This document shows, in pieces, positions 44,966 to 57,555 of a stretch of DNA of 64,000 nt. The translations under genes and the position numbers were made by a program. Where the stretch lies: NCBI GenBank assembly GCA_037074705.1, contig CM073590.1, forward strand, positions 90,822,947 through 90,886,946, given 5' to 3'. The notes beneath the pieces are model-generated. The model was not told the origin of the DNA and did not search any database. It saw nothing but the letters and a program-made list of their open reading frames with translations. How positions within the stretch are numbered: position 1 is the stretch's first letter; each line of letters starts with the position of its first letter. The DNA is from Zhengitettix transpicula (lineage: Eukaryota > Arthropoda > Insecta > Orthoptera > Tetrigidae).

Positions 44966-47149
44966 TAAGCGGATAATGACTTTTATAGTTTTCAATGAAA
45001 ATAGAAAACAGAAGCTTTCCCGTCGAAAACAAAGAAAGTGAATTTTTATATAACGAGAGGGGATTAATTGAGGTATGGCACAGAGTTTAGTTTTACGACT
45101 AATACCTTTTCTTTTGAATAATTATCATTTTACTGACTATGAAGGCTTTTTTTAATACGGTTTATACAATTTATTTATTTCAGATGTAACCATACAAAAA
45201 TTTTGGCTGCAATGGGAAACTAAATTTTTGGTTCAGTGAAAATATACAAAAGTTATGTTGATACTTTTAAAAATAGAAAATAATAACGTGTCAACAGATT
45301 TCAGATCAAGTGTCTTTGTTCTAATGAATGAAGATCAAATAAAATTCTTAGCTCATTCAGCAAATACATGCATTCAGTATGAATTGTGTTTTGTAAAATA
45401 CCGGTGTAATTTAAAGAAAAATACGTATATTGTGGAACATTTTGAAATATTTACGAGTTTAAATAAAATATTTCACGTAAAGAATGTTACGGAATAATTA
45501 ACTCTTAACTGCGTTATTTAATTTATGGAAATTCATTTTAATTTATTTCATGTTAATTGATCTTGCATAATTGATATATTTTATTACTACACTGTAAATA
45601 ATATAAAATGGCAAAATTACTGTGAACCTTAATTATATTGTGCATCGCCTGTGGCCCCTATTCAAACTTTTATGCAGCATATATGCAACATAATTAAAGG
45701 GCAAAGGAAAAACAGATTCAAACATAATACAGAAAGGAAGAAATTGTAAGTAATGTATATCATTTATTGGTTTATAACAAAAATTTTAAACAGGGTCGTG
45801 GCGGCATCTAATTAAATATATATTCAATATATAATTTGTAACTGAGTATATGTTTCGTTTATATAAATGATTAAGGGAAAGTTAACTTCATCGCTTCAGA
45901 ACAGTTGAATAATTTGCATATATAATGAATATAATAGGACTTATTATCTGACAGCCCTCAATACAAAACTGAACCGAAAAATTTGACGTTTTTTATAGAT
46001 ATTATATTTCCTCTATTAGTGAAAATTATTAAAATACTTTTACTATCATCTTATTATTCTTTTTCATTTCAAACATTACAATAATATTTCTACGGATGCC
46101 ATTATATAGTTATCATATTCCAGGAAATTAAAATACAACAAAAGTATTCTCATCCATTATAAGTCATAAAAACAAGCCAATAATCATTATTTGCATGATT
46201 AGAATACCACCACAAATTATCATACATATATGTGAATGTAAGTAACAGTTTATAACATCTGGACATTATAAATGCTTCTTAATAATTTTGGCCTTTGCGT
46301 GTATAACTATATTAATTAAAATTGTAAATCAAACGGAATACACATAACGGATAGATCATTAAGTAATTTTACACCCACTCAAAAAATATATATGATATCT
46401 TAAGTGCTGAACATTAATCAAACAGAAATATTAAGTTATTATACAGTATCTTTCAAAAAATTTTGTCTTGATTATTACGTAAATTTCATCGTTTTCAAAT
46501 GTAGGTTGATATAGAGAATTACATTCATATTTTAACAATTAATCCGCATAAAATCTAGATTAATTTGTGGCTTTTTGGAAATGAAACAAAATAAGTAAAT
46601 ATCCGTTTTTGTAATAGAAAAAGTGATATTCTATTCAGTTTACTATCAGTCGTTATACATTTATTTATGGAAACATGAGTAGTGGATCAGAATTAAAGAT
46701 ACATGTACAATAATTTACAGAATTTATTAAAAGTATTAAACTGAAACTAGTTTATCAGGCACGAGAACATACGAAGCTATTCGTAAACTATTGATAAATC
46801 ACTAGGAAACACGACATAACTATTATCTTAATTGGTTTATGAACTAAACTACCGAAACAAAAGTATAAAATTCGTACAGGACACTTGGTAGTCCATTGTT
46901 ACTGTAGGTATGGAAACTACTTTGTGCCTTTATATATGTTTGAAATATAAATCAGTTGAATTTCAATTATTATTTGTTCTAAAGTTTCCGACAATGTCAA
47001 CGAGTACACGGAGCTGATCCTGATTACAATAAAGCATAATTTCAACAGACGCAGAAATATTGTTTTGGTATGTTTGAATTGAAAACAATGTTACTAAACT
47101 CCAACACCACATGAACAACGAATGGAAAAAAGTAAAATTAAGAAATATT
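44966..47149. other. AT-rich intergenic DNA, nothing recognised
   Basis: Includes an 80-codon plus frame (45255-45497) without recognisable domain. Its codons are as AT-rich as the flanks, so it is probably chance. Confidence 0.5.
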
Positions 47150-47285
47150 TTTAACGCCCTTCACCGCATCCCTAAGACTGTTAACCTCTATTGTCATAAT
47201 TAAACCGAGCGATATCCATAACTCTGGATTTTACTCCAATCTGGGTTGTTTTCGCGTTATTTTTATGTAGGAAATCGTGCGTATT
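47150..47285 (-). mobile_element. Short Helitron-family fragment, minus strand
   Basis: On the minus strand it reads AAATAACGCGAAAACAACC, then CAGATTGGAGTAAAATCC and GTTATGGATATCGC. This closely follows the TAACGCGAATACAACCGAG...GTTATGGATGTC block of elements A and B (for example 32730-32780). Confidence 0.65.
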
Positions 47286-48189
47286 GGCGCAAAACTAATG
47301 AAAAATGTGCAATAAATGTACTAAATTTTATGAACAGTATTAAACTTGCCTCTAATTAGTTACCAAATTACATTACGTTCATAAATTTGTTTTTCTCAAA
47401 ACACTGGATGTTCCGCAGATCAAATATTACATCATTTTAGGATTTTGGAAACACTAAATAAGAATGTAGAACAAGGATTACAATTGGTCGATTTAAGGTA
47501 GTATCAATACAAATTTTTAACATAAAACACGTTAAGGAACGTTGAAACAAGGCGTGTTTCTGGATGTACTTGATTCATAAGAGACTCTCTGGCTAGTAGA
47601 ATTCGTAGCAGTCTTAATAGGTTTTCACAATATGAAAGAGTTAATTAAAGATCGAAAAATATCTCTGTAAATTGTATGTCCAACAGTACACGTGTCAGCC
47701 AAGTAAGAACAAAAGTTACGATGAGAAAGAGATGTTCACAACCTGTTCGCATTCTTGGGTTTATTTCTTTATTAGAGTATTAAAGAGAAACTTAATGTAT
47801 GAGTCATCACTCTAGAATGATTCATAACTCAACACACGATATTAGTGGAACTATACGTCAGGAAATCCATCTGTAAAATTCGATGTTTGTTTCAGAAACA
47901 CAATAAATTTGCAGAATAGAAATATTTGTTTTCTTAATTAAATAATGGTTAAAACAAAATATAAAAATTTTTATAATCCGAAAAAGTTCTAATTTACTAA
48001 TGAAACATACGTACATACAATGGTTTTTTGATGGTATGAATCATATACAACAGTGCTACTGAATGATATTATATATTTTAATTTAATGCAATAGAATTCG
48101 TCCTAAAGTTATTGTAAAATTGCAAGTAAAATAATAACATATTCCAAAGATTAACCTTTAATCTTTCGTAATTATTTCATCCACGTGAA
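47286..48189. other. AT-rich intergenic DNA, nothing recognised
   Basis: No element or gene recognised. Confidence 0.5.
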
Positions 48190-48580
48190 GAGAAAACAGT
48201 GCCATGAAAGCATTTATTTTTATTATCTGCCCATAACTCAGGAAAATCATCTTGTTGCAAACCTGCCATATTTAATAGACTCTTGTGAGAATTAACGGCG
48301 GCACCACCAATGAGGCATATGCCGACGGCGCTGCCCAATATCTCCCGACGACCCGCATAAATTGTGATAAATGTGTTTATGCGCTCAGGCGGGTGAGGTC
48401 TACAGGACTCCAGGTAGCAGGAACACCTCTTCCCTCCTCCTCCGTCCTCTTGGCGGCGACAGCTTAATGAAAACAAATGAGGTTGTCTGTGCGCACGGAC
48501 TTGCTAACAAGGCGCCTGCAAGTTGCTGCAGCAGAAACCTCGACGTAGCAGCTATGTGACTAACAGCTAAAATTCATTTC
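48190..48580. other. GC-richer island with an inverted TTTATG pair
   Basis: CATAAA at 48355 and TTTATG at 48376 form an inverted pair around a TGATAAATG core. TTTATG matches the binding preference of Caudal/AbdB-type homeodomains, which is only suggestive. It also contains GCGCCTGCAAGTTGCTGCAG. Frames on both strands are unrecognised. Candidate conserved non-coding DNA. Confidence 0.3.
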
Positions 48581-48793
48581 ATTCATGCCAAGGTTTGTCG
48601 CTGAAATCAGTGTTTGGGGGTCTAGGGTGATCTCAGATCTTTATTAAAATCATGCCAAGACTTTATTGAAATTTTAATGGCGAATTCAAATATAGTCAAT
48701 TAAATAATTCACACAAATGTAAAATATCTTCTTAAGATTATTTTTAAAATTTTAGTAGCTTCATTAATAATCCAATCAACGTTAACAATTTAA

Positions 48794-49521
48794 AGAGCTG
48801 GGTGCTCTACGTTTCCCGGGTATTTATTTACATAATAAAACGTATTTAATACGGCATTAATATATTAGTCAAGAAGGTATTTAACCTTTAAACTACCTGT
48901 ACAGAGAGAATGCTAAATTCATCAGCACCCATTAGTGCCTTTAGAGAAGCATATATACTCCCGACGTCAAGTATTATCAAAAATTCCCTTGAAAAAATAT
49001 ACTCTGTACCCCAGTAAAGTCACTACCTGATTCTATAAGTGAATCAAAATTTCTTCATGTAACTGAAGTGTGTCAAAAATACTCGCGGTACAACGGGAGT
49101 AAAAATCACTCCCGGTAACTTAAACTATTTGCCAATGTTTAAGAGAGTCAAAAATAGTCAAAATTACTTTCGGATTCTCATTAGATTTAAAAACGCTTCC
49201 TTTAAAGCCCTTCTACCACCACTCCTGAGTGTGCTCCCCCCTCCCATGCTGAAAGTGGTTGAAATTATACACAATTAACTTTGGGGGAAACACTATCAAT
49301 CGCATTGAATCCGATAAATATTTATTCGACGCAAATATCCGCCTTTTTAACATGTTTCAAAATTTCCACCTCCGTCCCTTGGGGTGGTAGTCAAGTCTTA
49401 GCACCACAGTATTTGTTTTCGGTTCAAAGAAACACGTCTATAAAATTTGGTCAATATTAATCCACGCGTTTAGATTTGTATGTGAAACATACACACAAAC
49501 ATTCAATTTTTATTTATTAGA
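48794..49521 (-). mobile_element. Decayed Helitron-family element C (about 728 bp, minus)
   Basis: On the minus strand it starts TCTAATAAATAAAAATTG after an A, followed by GTTTGTGTGTATG, ACCAAATTTTATAGACG and TACCACCCCAAGGG. It ends GAGCACCCAGCTCT, where family members have GGGCACCCAGCTAG. The 3' hairpin has lost pairing. Gene-free. Confidence 0.65.
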
Positions 49522-49683
49522 TAGATTAGATTGCACGTCCAAAAGTACGTATGCTATGATCTTTCAGTCTTTATGGCCATTTCATCTCAAATTTATGAAA
49601 CAACTGAATACATAGTAAGTATTTACGTCACTTATACTAAGTATCGCTTGCACCTCGTTAGGTATATCAATTATATATATATA

Positions 49684-50276
49684 CTAGCTGGGTGCCCGGC
49701 GTTGCTCGTGCACTTATTTAGAAAAACTCGAAAAAGTATTTAATTGAATACTTAAATATATTCCTTGAGTATTTCAGGATATAATTGTCAATTGTCACTC
49801 AGTGTTCATACATTACGAAATATTACATTGATGAAATTGTTAGCTAGACTCACAACTAATATAGCGCGAAAATTAACTTACATTTTACGCAAGGATGGTA
49901 AAGTAATTCGTATTCTTCTTTATTACCATTCGATGGAGTATTGCTGTATAAATTTATACTTTTTATTTAAAGAAAATATTTCTGCTTTATTTTATTCCTA
50001 ATAAAGGAAATATTTCCTTTGTTCGTTGCGTAGTAACGTCTTTATCTCGCGTGACGTCATTGTCTCTTGGCGCGCAGTAATTTAATATTTTATGATCACG
50101 GTTTTTAATTATAATTCTTTCCACATGTATGCTAGGCGTTTCTCACCCTCACAGTACCATTTCTCGTGTTTTGAAGAATATGTGTACCAATTTTTGTTGC
50201 ATTCTGTTCATAAAGAACAACGTAAATACATACATACATACATAATACAAATATAGATACTTTTTTATTATATAGA
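49684..50276 (-). mobile_element. Helitron-family element D (593 bp, minus)
   Basis: On the minus strand it starts TCTATATAATAAAAAAG after an A, with TATGTATGTATGTATTTACG and GCAACAAAAATTGG as the head. It ends AACGCCGGGCACCCAGCTAG, followed by T. The last 20 bases match elements A and B exactly. The inside is short and lacks the satellite. It is a compact non-autonomous member. Confidence 0.7.
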
Positions 50277-51949
50277 TATAAATATATTAAATATTTATTT
50301 CTTAAGTCATAAAGAAATTAATTTATGATAATACATGTTGTTTGAAGTTTATTAAATGAGATTTAGAGATTATAAAATTAATCAATTTTAAGTATAATGT
50401 TAAATGATTTTACAGGCGTTCACGGCAAGTTGGGGCAAGTGGGGTAGACGGGAGACTGCGAGGAACAGTTGGAATGTGAAGGTGATACTCAAATTGGCTA
50501 AACATCGAATTAACATTGGACTGTACTGTAAAACTAAAAACAGCCATATTGGGATTATTTACAATGTAGACTTAGTATAATTTATGTAAATACGATAAAT
50601 TTGTTTTTTTTCAAACTTTAGATGAAAAATGCCATGAAGGCCGAAAGCTCATAGCAGATGTACCGTTGGACTTACCATTAAAAATAAATTTATAAATTAA
50701 TGACTAGCGTTCTTTGGATTATTAATAAATACTACCAGAAGTCTGTGAATTAATTAGAATTTTTTGTAGCTTTAGTCATATTACTGTAATACCAATTATA
50801 ATGTTGTTATTAAATCGAAATTTCAAATACATTATATAAAATAACCTCGTAAGTTTAACGCATCAGAAGGGCTATATTATTATCAAGATAAATATAAAGT
50901 AATAAAATCAATAACTATTTACGGAATTATGGAAAGTATCGAAAAAATTGTGTTCATGACACATAGCAAACAAATAAAACCAGAACCTGCGTGAGGACAA
51001 ATCAAAAGATTTCTGTAATAGGGCAGAAATCAAAGTACTGAATAGTAAGCACTTGACGAGTCTTCACCTAAAATATACTCCATCTTTTCTATTGCCAGAA
51101 GAATCTAGCTGCAATGTCTTAAATGTATATAAAAAACCTATCATCCCTCTCTTCCTTATAATTTAAAGTTTGAATCCATCAGACTTTGTCTGAGACTCTC
51201 TAAATAACTCGTTTATTTATCATAACTCTCGATCTTCAATCCGTTATAAGTCACATTTTGTCATTACGATCTCCCGTGAATTCAGGTTTATGGTGTCTTG
51301 GAAATGTCGCTTCTCGACCGAGGATCGTTAAAGTACACCGCATTCCAGACAAAGCTATCTGTCGTGGAAAAGGATAAATTCTTACAAAGCCAGTTACTTC
51401 ATCGTAGTGTATATATACAACAAGAATAAAAACAATGAACGAAATGTAATACAGCTTGCAAAAATATGCTAGTATGAATAATCTTAAAAAGGCTAATTAA
51501 TTCATATAATATAACTAAATTATTTATCAGTGGTTAATAATACTTCATACCGGAAAATGTTTGAGAAATAAATTTAAATTTTGTACCATTGAATTAAATA
51601 AAAAAAAGAAGGACACATGAATAAGAATTAAAAAAAAATATATTGCTAACCTGAAGGACGATAATTTTTTAGTATATAAAACGTAACAAGATAATAGTTC
51701 TCAATAAAAAGAAACGATTAAATGTAACTTACACTAATTAAGATGAATAACATTAAAATTAGTAAAAAGACGTGAGAAGTTTAAGAAGACATCATAAAAA
51801 CTGAAAAACCAACGTAATATTTCCGAAAATATTGTTCAACTTTTCTATTGTATATATGGCGTCTTTAACACTAATGCTAAACTATAGTTCTAAATTAATA
51901 GTATTAATTATCCAAAAATAATAATAAACATAACAAATAGTCGTTAAAC
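50277..51949. other. AT-rich intergenic DNA; weak RNA motif near 50620-50665
   Basis: GATGAAAAATGCC followed by GGCCGAAAGC (50624-50650) has a GCC/GGC hairpin and CGAAA, reminiscent of PLE terminal motifs but degenerate. Nothing else recognised. Confidence 0.35.
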
Positions 51950-52280
51950 ATAAAGATATAATCATTCCGACAACGTCAGCTTGATTATAACGATTTTCTT
52001 TTGTTTGAAAGTTCAAGAACTGAAAGTGGTAGCCGTGAACAGCGTATTAGCGTTCAGAATTGTAACATGGTCTATGAAGAAAGGATGCAGTACGACGATT
52101 GCTTGGCTGCAGCCGATACGACATTGCCAGACTTAAATTTTTTTCGAATGAGCATAAATCCGAAACGCGCGGATTTAGGGCCTAAGTTTCCGACGAAACT
52201 TAATTGGTCATGGGTCATGCATATAAGCATTGGTCACATGTCATATGAGTTTGGAAACGTCTTGTAAGTCATACACTTGA
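51950..52280. other. Less AT-rich patch with an unrecognised 88-codon frame
   Basis: The plus frame 52001-52267 (MFESSRTESGSREQRISVQ at its start) has no recognisable domain. A TTTTTTTCG run and flanks without splice-site logic make a gene unlikely but not excluded. Confidence 0.25.
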
Positions 52281-53430
52281 AAACTTCCAGGGGTATGATA
52301 CTATCCAGTTTCACATCCGTGCATCGCGGTACACCATACTTAACTTCCTGATGACGACATTCGATACTGAAAAGTTATAATAATAAAATTTCAAACTAAT
52401 TACACAAAAAAATTAAACATTCAAATAACAATGATGAAAAACGCTAGTTACTGAATGAGAAATGCAGATTTATCGTTATGTTAACATTTGAATGCGTAGA
52501 AGAAATTATGAAAACACCTCAAAGCCAGTACACCATATATAAGAAATTCGAACAACCAAAATTAGGAAACAGTAGTTGGTGATTGAGTAATGAAAGTAGA
52601 GCACGCTGCTATCTTTATAAAACAAGACAGTTAGATGATATTAATAAATATAATGTATCTATTAATTTCTGATTATTATTTAATTTTCATTGAGTAAGTT
52701 AACAATGCACATTATTTCGTAAAAAGAACTTTTGTTATATGGGAATAAATGGAAGATAAATGTAATTATGTATCTTAAACTGTTTTAAAAATTATGTCGT
52801 GTATCATATTTATATATCTACGCCTGTTTACAAGCTAAGTAATTTTTTTTTAATTGTTATAAATAGCAGATATGATTTTAACTTTTGCTTTAACTCTATT
52901 TCCATAGTACTTTGGGCCAAATTTTTATTAATAAATTTAATAAATGAATTGACGTAAACATATTGGAAATTAATAAGACTGAACTGTTTAACAATAGATA
53001 GGGTTTTAAATCAAGAGTACATCAATTTCAGATATCTAGAGCTGCATTTGTACGCTCACATCGATTGAAAGCCAGGTCTCAAAGCCATTATCTCTTGTAC
53101 AGAATTGCTTTTCTTCGGTCGTTCCAACTTCTAAATTCGAGGAACTAAATTGCTAACATTCGTGAACAGCAGTACAATCATTTCAAGGTGAACATGAAAG
53201 TGTTGAAACAAATTAAAGTCCCGATGAAATACAAAGCAGCACAAGTAACTCAAAGGTTATTTAAAAATATTAAAAATACCTCATACGTCCTTCAGCAAAG
53301 AAAAGTAAATATTTACTGCATTTATTTAGTAATAACGTCGACTTCCCGGTGTAATTATTGTATAAAAGATTCCCGGGTTTTTAAACTGGGAAAATGGTTC
53401 ACACATTAATAAATAATACTTTATTTAAAC
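52281..53430. other. AT-rich intergenic DNA, nothing recognised
   Basis: Only short unrecognised frames (for example 53188-53409). Confidence 0.5.
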
Positions 53431-53470
53431 ACAACGTTTCAGCGAATTCTACCATGTCGCTTGATCAAAC
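53431..53470 (-). ncRNA. Hammerhead-like motif with perfect 5-bp helix II
   Basis: On the minus strand: TTGATCA (RC of 53462-53468), AGCGA, an 11-nt loop, TCGCT, then GAAACGTTGTG. AGCGA/TCGCT pair perfectly and sit directly between the two core strands, as helix II should. The first core strand has two differences from CTGANGA, so the ribozyme is probably dead. GAAACGTTGTG is shared with the PLE terminal segments. Confidence 0.4.
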
Positions 53471-55640
53471 TGTCTTGGCGCGTACCAATCATATGTCTTC
53501 ATACAAAGAAAAAATTATTGAAGGCTCATGAAAATGGTAGCTGGATACCGTAATGGAAATATACATACCGTTACCCAACTCTTAGCAAATTTTCAAACCC
53601 GTATGCATCCATACAGTTATTGACAAATTAAAAACTTTTCTTAAGATGTGTGTCAGGCAAACATATATGTGCTGACAAAAGCATCAGCTTCGAAATTGTG
53701 AACACTCTGCTTTCTAGGTTACGATTAAATTTAAATTAAGTTATTATGGTCTTCCTGATTTTTATTAGAACGATCAAAAAACCAAAATAATATGAGTTAT
53801 TACGTTGTAAGAAATTCCATCCATGTGCACTTTCCCGTTACCTCTACTTTCATGTAAACAAATCTTCAAAGTCGAGTTCTTATGGACACCACACATAAAC
53901 CATTCGTTTTGCTTATGTTATAGCTCGAGACGTTTCAATAGTCGTGTCGACAATAGATGCGCAGTGGTCCTTTACGCTTAGGATATAGTGGGGGTAAGTT
54001 GGAGCTCCGTTCAACACGATCCTTTGCTCCGGCAACTTGTTACTGCTATAATTATTATAAAGACATTGACGCAAGGAAATATTATACTCAGCTTATTCTA
54101 GTCTGACGGACGTGTTTGGGACTAGCTGTTAAATTTATAGGGTTCTGGGGTGAGAGTCACGGGCTTTGTTTACTCAGTTGCTGGTGTAATTCAGTTTTAA
54201 TCGGAACGAATCGGAGATTTACAAAGGTTCTGAACGTTAACACACAGCCTTGCTGGTCGGCGCCTTTAAATTTCCTTATAAATAAATTAAGTTCTAAATA
54301 AACTTCACGGAATTTATGAAAATCGAATTTATTATTAAATTCACGTATATCATCGGATAATTTTTATTTCTACGTTACTCCGGGTTGCACATTGTTTTTG
54401 TGCTCGTTAATTCAACAGTCCACGTGTCTTTTTGCTTCACCGCAAGCTTCTACTCTACGTTCATGTTTTGAAAATGTATCGTGATCGTAGGCAACTATGA
54501 AAATAGTTGGAAAATAAAACATTAAGGTAACTAACAGGAGTGTTGGCGCAGAGATAAGAAACGGTCTTGTTTATTTTTAATATTCAATAATCGCTAGAAA
54601 CCACGCTGATCAAAGCAGCCTCAACACTAAAAAAGCTTCATAATAGTGAAATTCTCTTGTCTAAATTTAACTTAACTCGAAGTAAACTTATTGGATCCAT
54701 ACATAACGTAAATAATTCCGTGCCAATAATTAACAATCCACTTGAACTAATTGTTGGCTGCAGATGTGAACAATGCGACCGTCCTGTAATGTGTCGGTTA
54801 TTGTTTCTTCTTTGTTGTTGTTCTACTCTGGGTAAAGCTAAGAAATCAATTAAATGTTCCACAACATTACAAATATTTAAATTGTTTGACTGTTTAAATC
54901 AAGAGAAGCAATCGAGTGGATCTGTTTCATAAAATAATAGAAAAAGATAATATTTCTTATAAAACATTAAGCCCCGACAGGTATGAAGGGATGTTTCATT
55001 TGACATTAAACGTACGGTAGAGAAATGGCCTGCCTTATTCAAATGCAGAATATTTTAGTCTTACCGATTTGCGACATTTCGTAACTTAAATCACTTATGC
55101 ACATTATTCCTTTTCTTTATGTTTCATTATTCATTACAGAAAATGTAATAGTCCAATTAAAGCTTTGCAAGCTTCATTCCACCACTGTCAAGTAACTTTA
55201 ATTCTACAACTTTCAGGATACGTTGTACGTAAAATTTAACAGATGATAAGTAAAGGGTGTCTGTTTATCCCGTTCGTAAGGATACAATGAATGTTTTTAA
55301 AAATCATAGTAGTGTCTCCCCAACTACTTTCCAAAGAGTAGTTGTCCTCTAACACCCCGAGCCCCTCCATCTTCTCCTTTCACCTACCTCGCGCATAGCG
55401 CATTCCTTGCTAGACCTCTCGACTTATAAAAAAGGAATATCAACTAAAATTACTTGTAGATTCTACCTGTTGTATAATATTGATTTAATCTAATAAAACT
55501 TCTTTAAATTAAAAAAAGATGATAAAGCTGTTATATCAATTTATTCGAGAATCATGAGGCAAATTTAATAAAAAAATGTCTAAAGCATTTTGTTAATTAT
55601 GATTGAAATACTGTCAAAGAAAATAAAAGAGTTTTGAACC
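53471..55640. other. Intergenic DNA with small mixed-composition patches
   Basis: Patches near 53980-54060 and 54110-54270 are less AT-rich. A 91-codon plus frame (54657-54932) is Cys-rich in CRCEQCDRPVMCRLLFLLCCC but matches no zinc-binding family I know. No firm features. Confidence 0.35.
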
Positions 55641-56115
55641 GGTATCGCATTTCCCTATTATCTGCAGGAGAAGCGCCCTGAGCTGAGTCAAGCAATACGT
55701 TATTATTTTATGAAGCTACTATTCGCCTAAGGCGATATCTCATGAGAGAAAATCCCAATTTCTTGGCACGATGATCGACAGGTGGGGAGACCAACTCCAT
55801 TTTCACCCAGAACACGTCCTGCGTCGGGGACCTAACTAATTTAACGAGTCCTCACAGCCCTTGCGCCGCCTCCGACGCTAATAGCCGCACAGATTCCGTA
55901 TTTAGGATTCTCCCGGCGTATAAATGGGATTGTGGGGAACAGCTAAAGCGAAGGAGGGAACCCTACTGATAATTTCCCGGAGATTTCTCACGTTTCTCCC
56001 GCCGCCATATTGGTGGCCATGACCGTTTTCAACGAAGAGGAGCCAATTAAGGGAATCAGCCACGCCGACGACATCTCCGAGCAATTAGCCCGCTTCCAAA
56101 TTCTGGTGCAGAACT
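55641..56115. promoter_or_regulatory. GC-richer island with YY1/Pho-type sites
   Basis: GCCGCCATATTGG at 56001-56013 fits the YY1/Pleiohomeotic consensus GCCGCCATNTT. A second GCCAT core lies at 56016-56020. The island also has GGAGATTTCTCACG and GAGCAATTAGCCCGC strings and is strongly different in composition from its flanks. No coding product is recognisable. A regulatory role is inferred from motif and composition only. Confidence 0.35.
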
Positions 56116-56379
56116 AGAAAAAGCTATCATCGCCAAGTAGTTATGAAGCTTTCTAAAATGAGGCAGTTGTGGTTAATAACAGTCATTACACCACACTGAA
56201 CCACTCTGACAAACGTGGTCCACTTAAAATATATTTTATGGTTTGGCAGTCTTTATGTTGTCGGGGAAAAATTGATTAACTTAAATATAGTATTTTAATG
56301 TAAGATTTATAAATATTATTACAGATTTTCTGAAAAATTTTGCAAGTATCTTGTAATAAAAGTCTAAACTAATTTTAAG

Positions 56380-56600
56380 TTGTGTTTCTCTAGGCTCTTC
56401 TTACCACCTGACGAAAGGAACAAGGATCCCAAAAACGTTGTGTGGTACTTATATTACCCATTTTTTGTCTGTATTGGTTATCTTTCTTATTCAAGAAATT
56501 ATATATTATTACTGATTTGGCAGGTTAGGAAAAGTATAAATATTTTTGGAAAAGTTATTTTATCAATTCACAGGGCTGTTTAAATCAACGTAACGTTATT
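56380..56600 (+). mobile_element. PLE terminal segment, plus orientation
   Basis: ACCACCTGACGAAAGG then AACGTTGTGTGGTACTTATA matches the segment flanking the endonuclease remnant, but in the opposite direction. ACCAC (56403-56407) can pair with part of GTGTGGT (56440-56446), and CTGACGA is intact. Together with the minus-strand PLE next door it makes an inverted arrangement, as often seen for Penelope-like insertions. Confidence 0.6.
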
Positions 56601-56624
56601 CGTTAGTACGAAAAATTTACGTCT

Positions 56625-57347
56625 GATTAAATAATTAATAAGTAAGATAGACGCATCAAACAAAAATGTGATAATATACACACAACTTTTCTGGTATCCT
56701 TGTCCCTTTCCTCAGGTGCGAAGAAGGAGCCTAGAGCGACACAACTGCACTCGTCAGTTGACAAACTGTCAAGTTGGGAGAGCCGAAGGTTTAGTGTAAC
56801 GAAAAGGGAGGACCGATAATGAGAAAACAGAAAGCGTAATAATAGGCGATCATAGCAATTATTGAGTTTCATAGTGTATGTTTGGACATTAATAGCTGTG
56901 ATGTTTGATTTAGTGTGAAGCATCTCTGAAATGAGTTTGGAATTGTACCTGGTGTCAATGTCTAAAATTTTAAAAATTTTCCTCAAATGTATGTTTCGAA
57001 TTGATGATATGTTTGGAGACTACAGATTGTTTATCAATGGGAAGTTTTATATTAGATATATGTTCCTTGATACGTGTATTAAGGGAACGTTTTGTTTGCA
57101 CTATGTAGCAGGAATTACAATTAGAGCAAGAGATTTTGTAAACAACGCAATGTTTGCTGTAGGAGTCGAGTGGGTCCTTGCGGGTTTTAATCAAGTTGGA
57201 AAGAGTATTAGTGGATCTTAAAATGGTGGATATTTGATATTCTTTGAATATTTGGATAAATTTGTGGTGTAGAAATTTGTAATAATGATGTACGAGAAAA
57301 AATTTGGCTTTAGTTTGGTGACGATTGACACTGGGATATATATGCAA
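56625..57347 (-). pseudogene. Penelope-like element GIY-YIG endonuclease remnant
   Basis: Penelope-like elements encode a reverse transcriptase followed by a GIY-YIG endonuclease that nicks the target. Only the endonuclease end remains. In the minus frame 57347-56970: a pre-domain STNTLSNLIKTRKDPL, then VVYKISCSNCNSCYIVQT (the GIY and YIG positions are VVY and YIV), TRIKEH with the usual Arg, and SKHIINSKHTFEENF. A one-base shift near 56975 leads into the frame with KILDIDTRYNSKLISEM. The second Gly of YIG is Val and no reverse transcriptase is present upstream, so it is dead. A terminal motif (CGCAC-CTGAGGA, then GAAAAGTT-GTGTG) follows at 56720-56679. Confidence 0.85.
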
Positions 57348-57419
57348 TCTCTGCGTTGTAGGATGATCTGTAGAAAATGATTTTTGTGTTGCGTGTGATT
57401 GTTAGAATAAATTTTTCAG

Positions 57420-57555
57420 TGAAAATGGAAAAATTGAAAACATTTACGTCCGATTGAAAATACTGAATAAGAAAGGTAGTTAATTCAGACATAAAAGTGA
57501 GAATATAAATACCACACAACGTTTCTGGGATCCTTGTGGCTTTCGTCAGGTTGGC
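57420..57555 (-). mobile_element. PLE terminal segment upstream of the endonuclease
   Basis: On the minus strand: CTGACGA (RC of 57543-57549), AAGCCACAAGGATCCCA, GAAACGTTGTGTGG and TATTTATATTCTCAC. It is in the same direction as the endonuclease remnant and lies just 5' of it, as the upstream terminal repeat should. Confidence 0.65.

Noticed and set aside
45255..45497. 80-codon plus frame.
   Set aside because: AT-driven composition and no domain; chance frames of this size are expected in 64 kb.
54657..54932. Cys-rich 91-codon frame that looks vaguely like a zinc-binding protein.
   Set aside because: Cysteine spacing fits no family, the antisense frame is equally open, and there is no supporting context.
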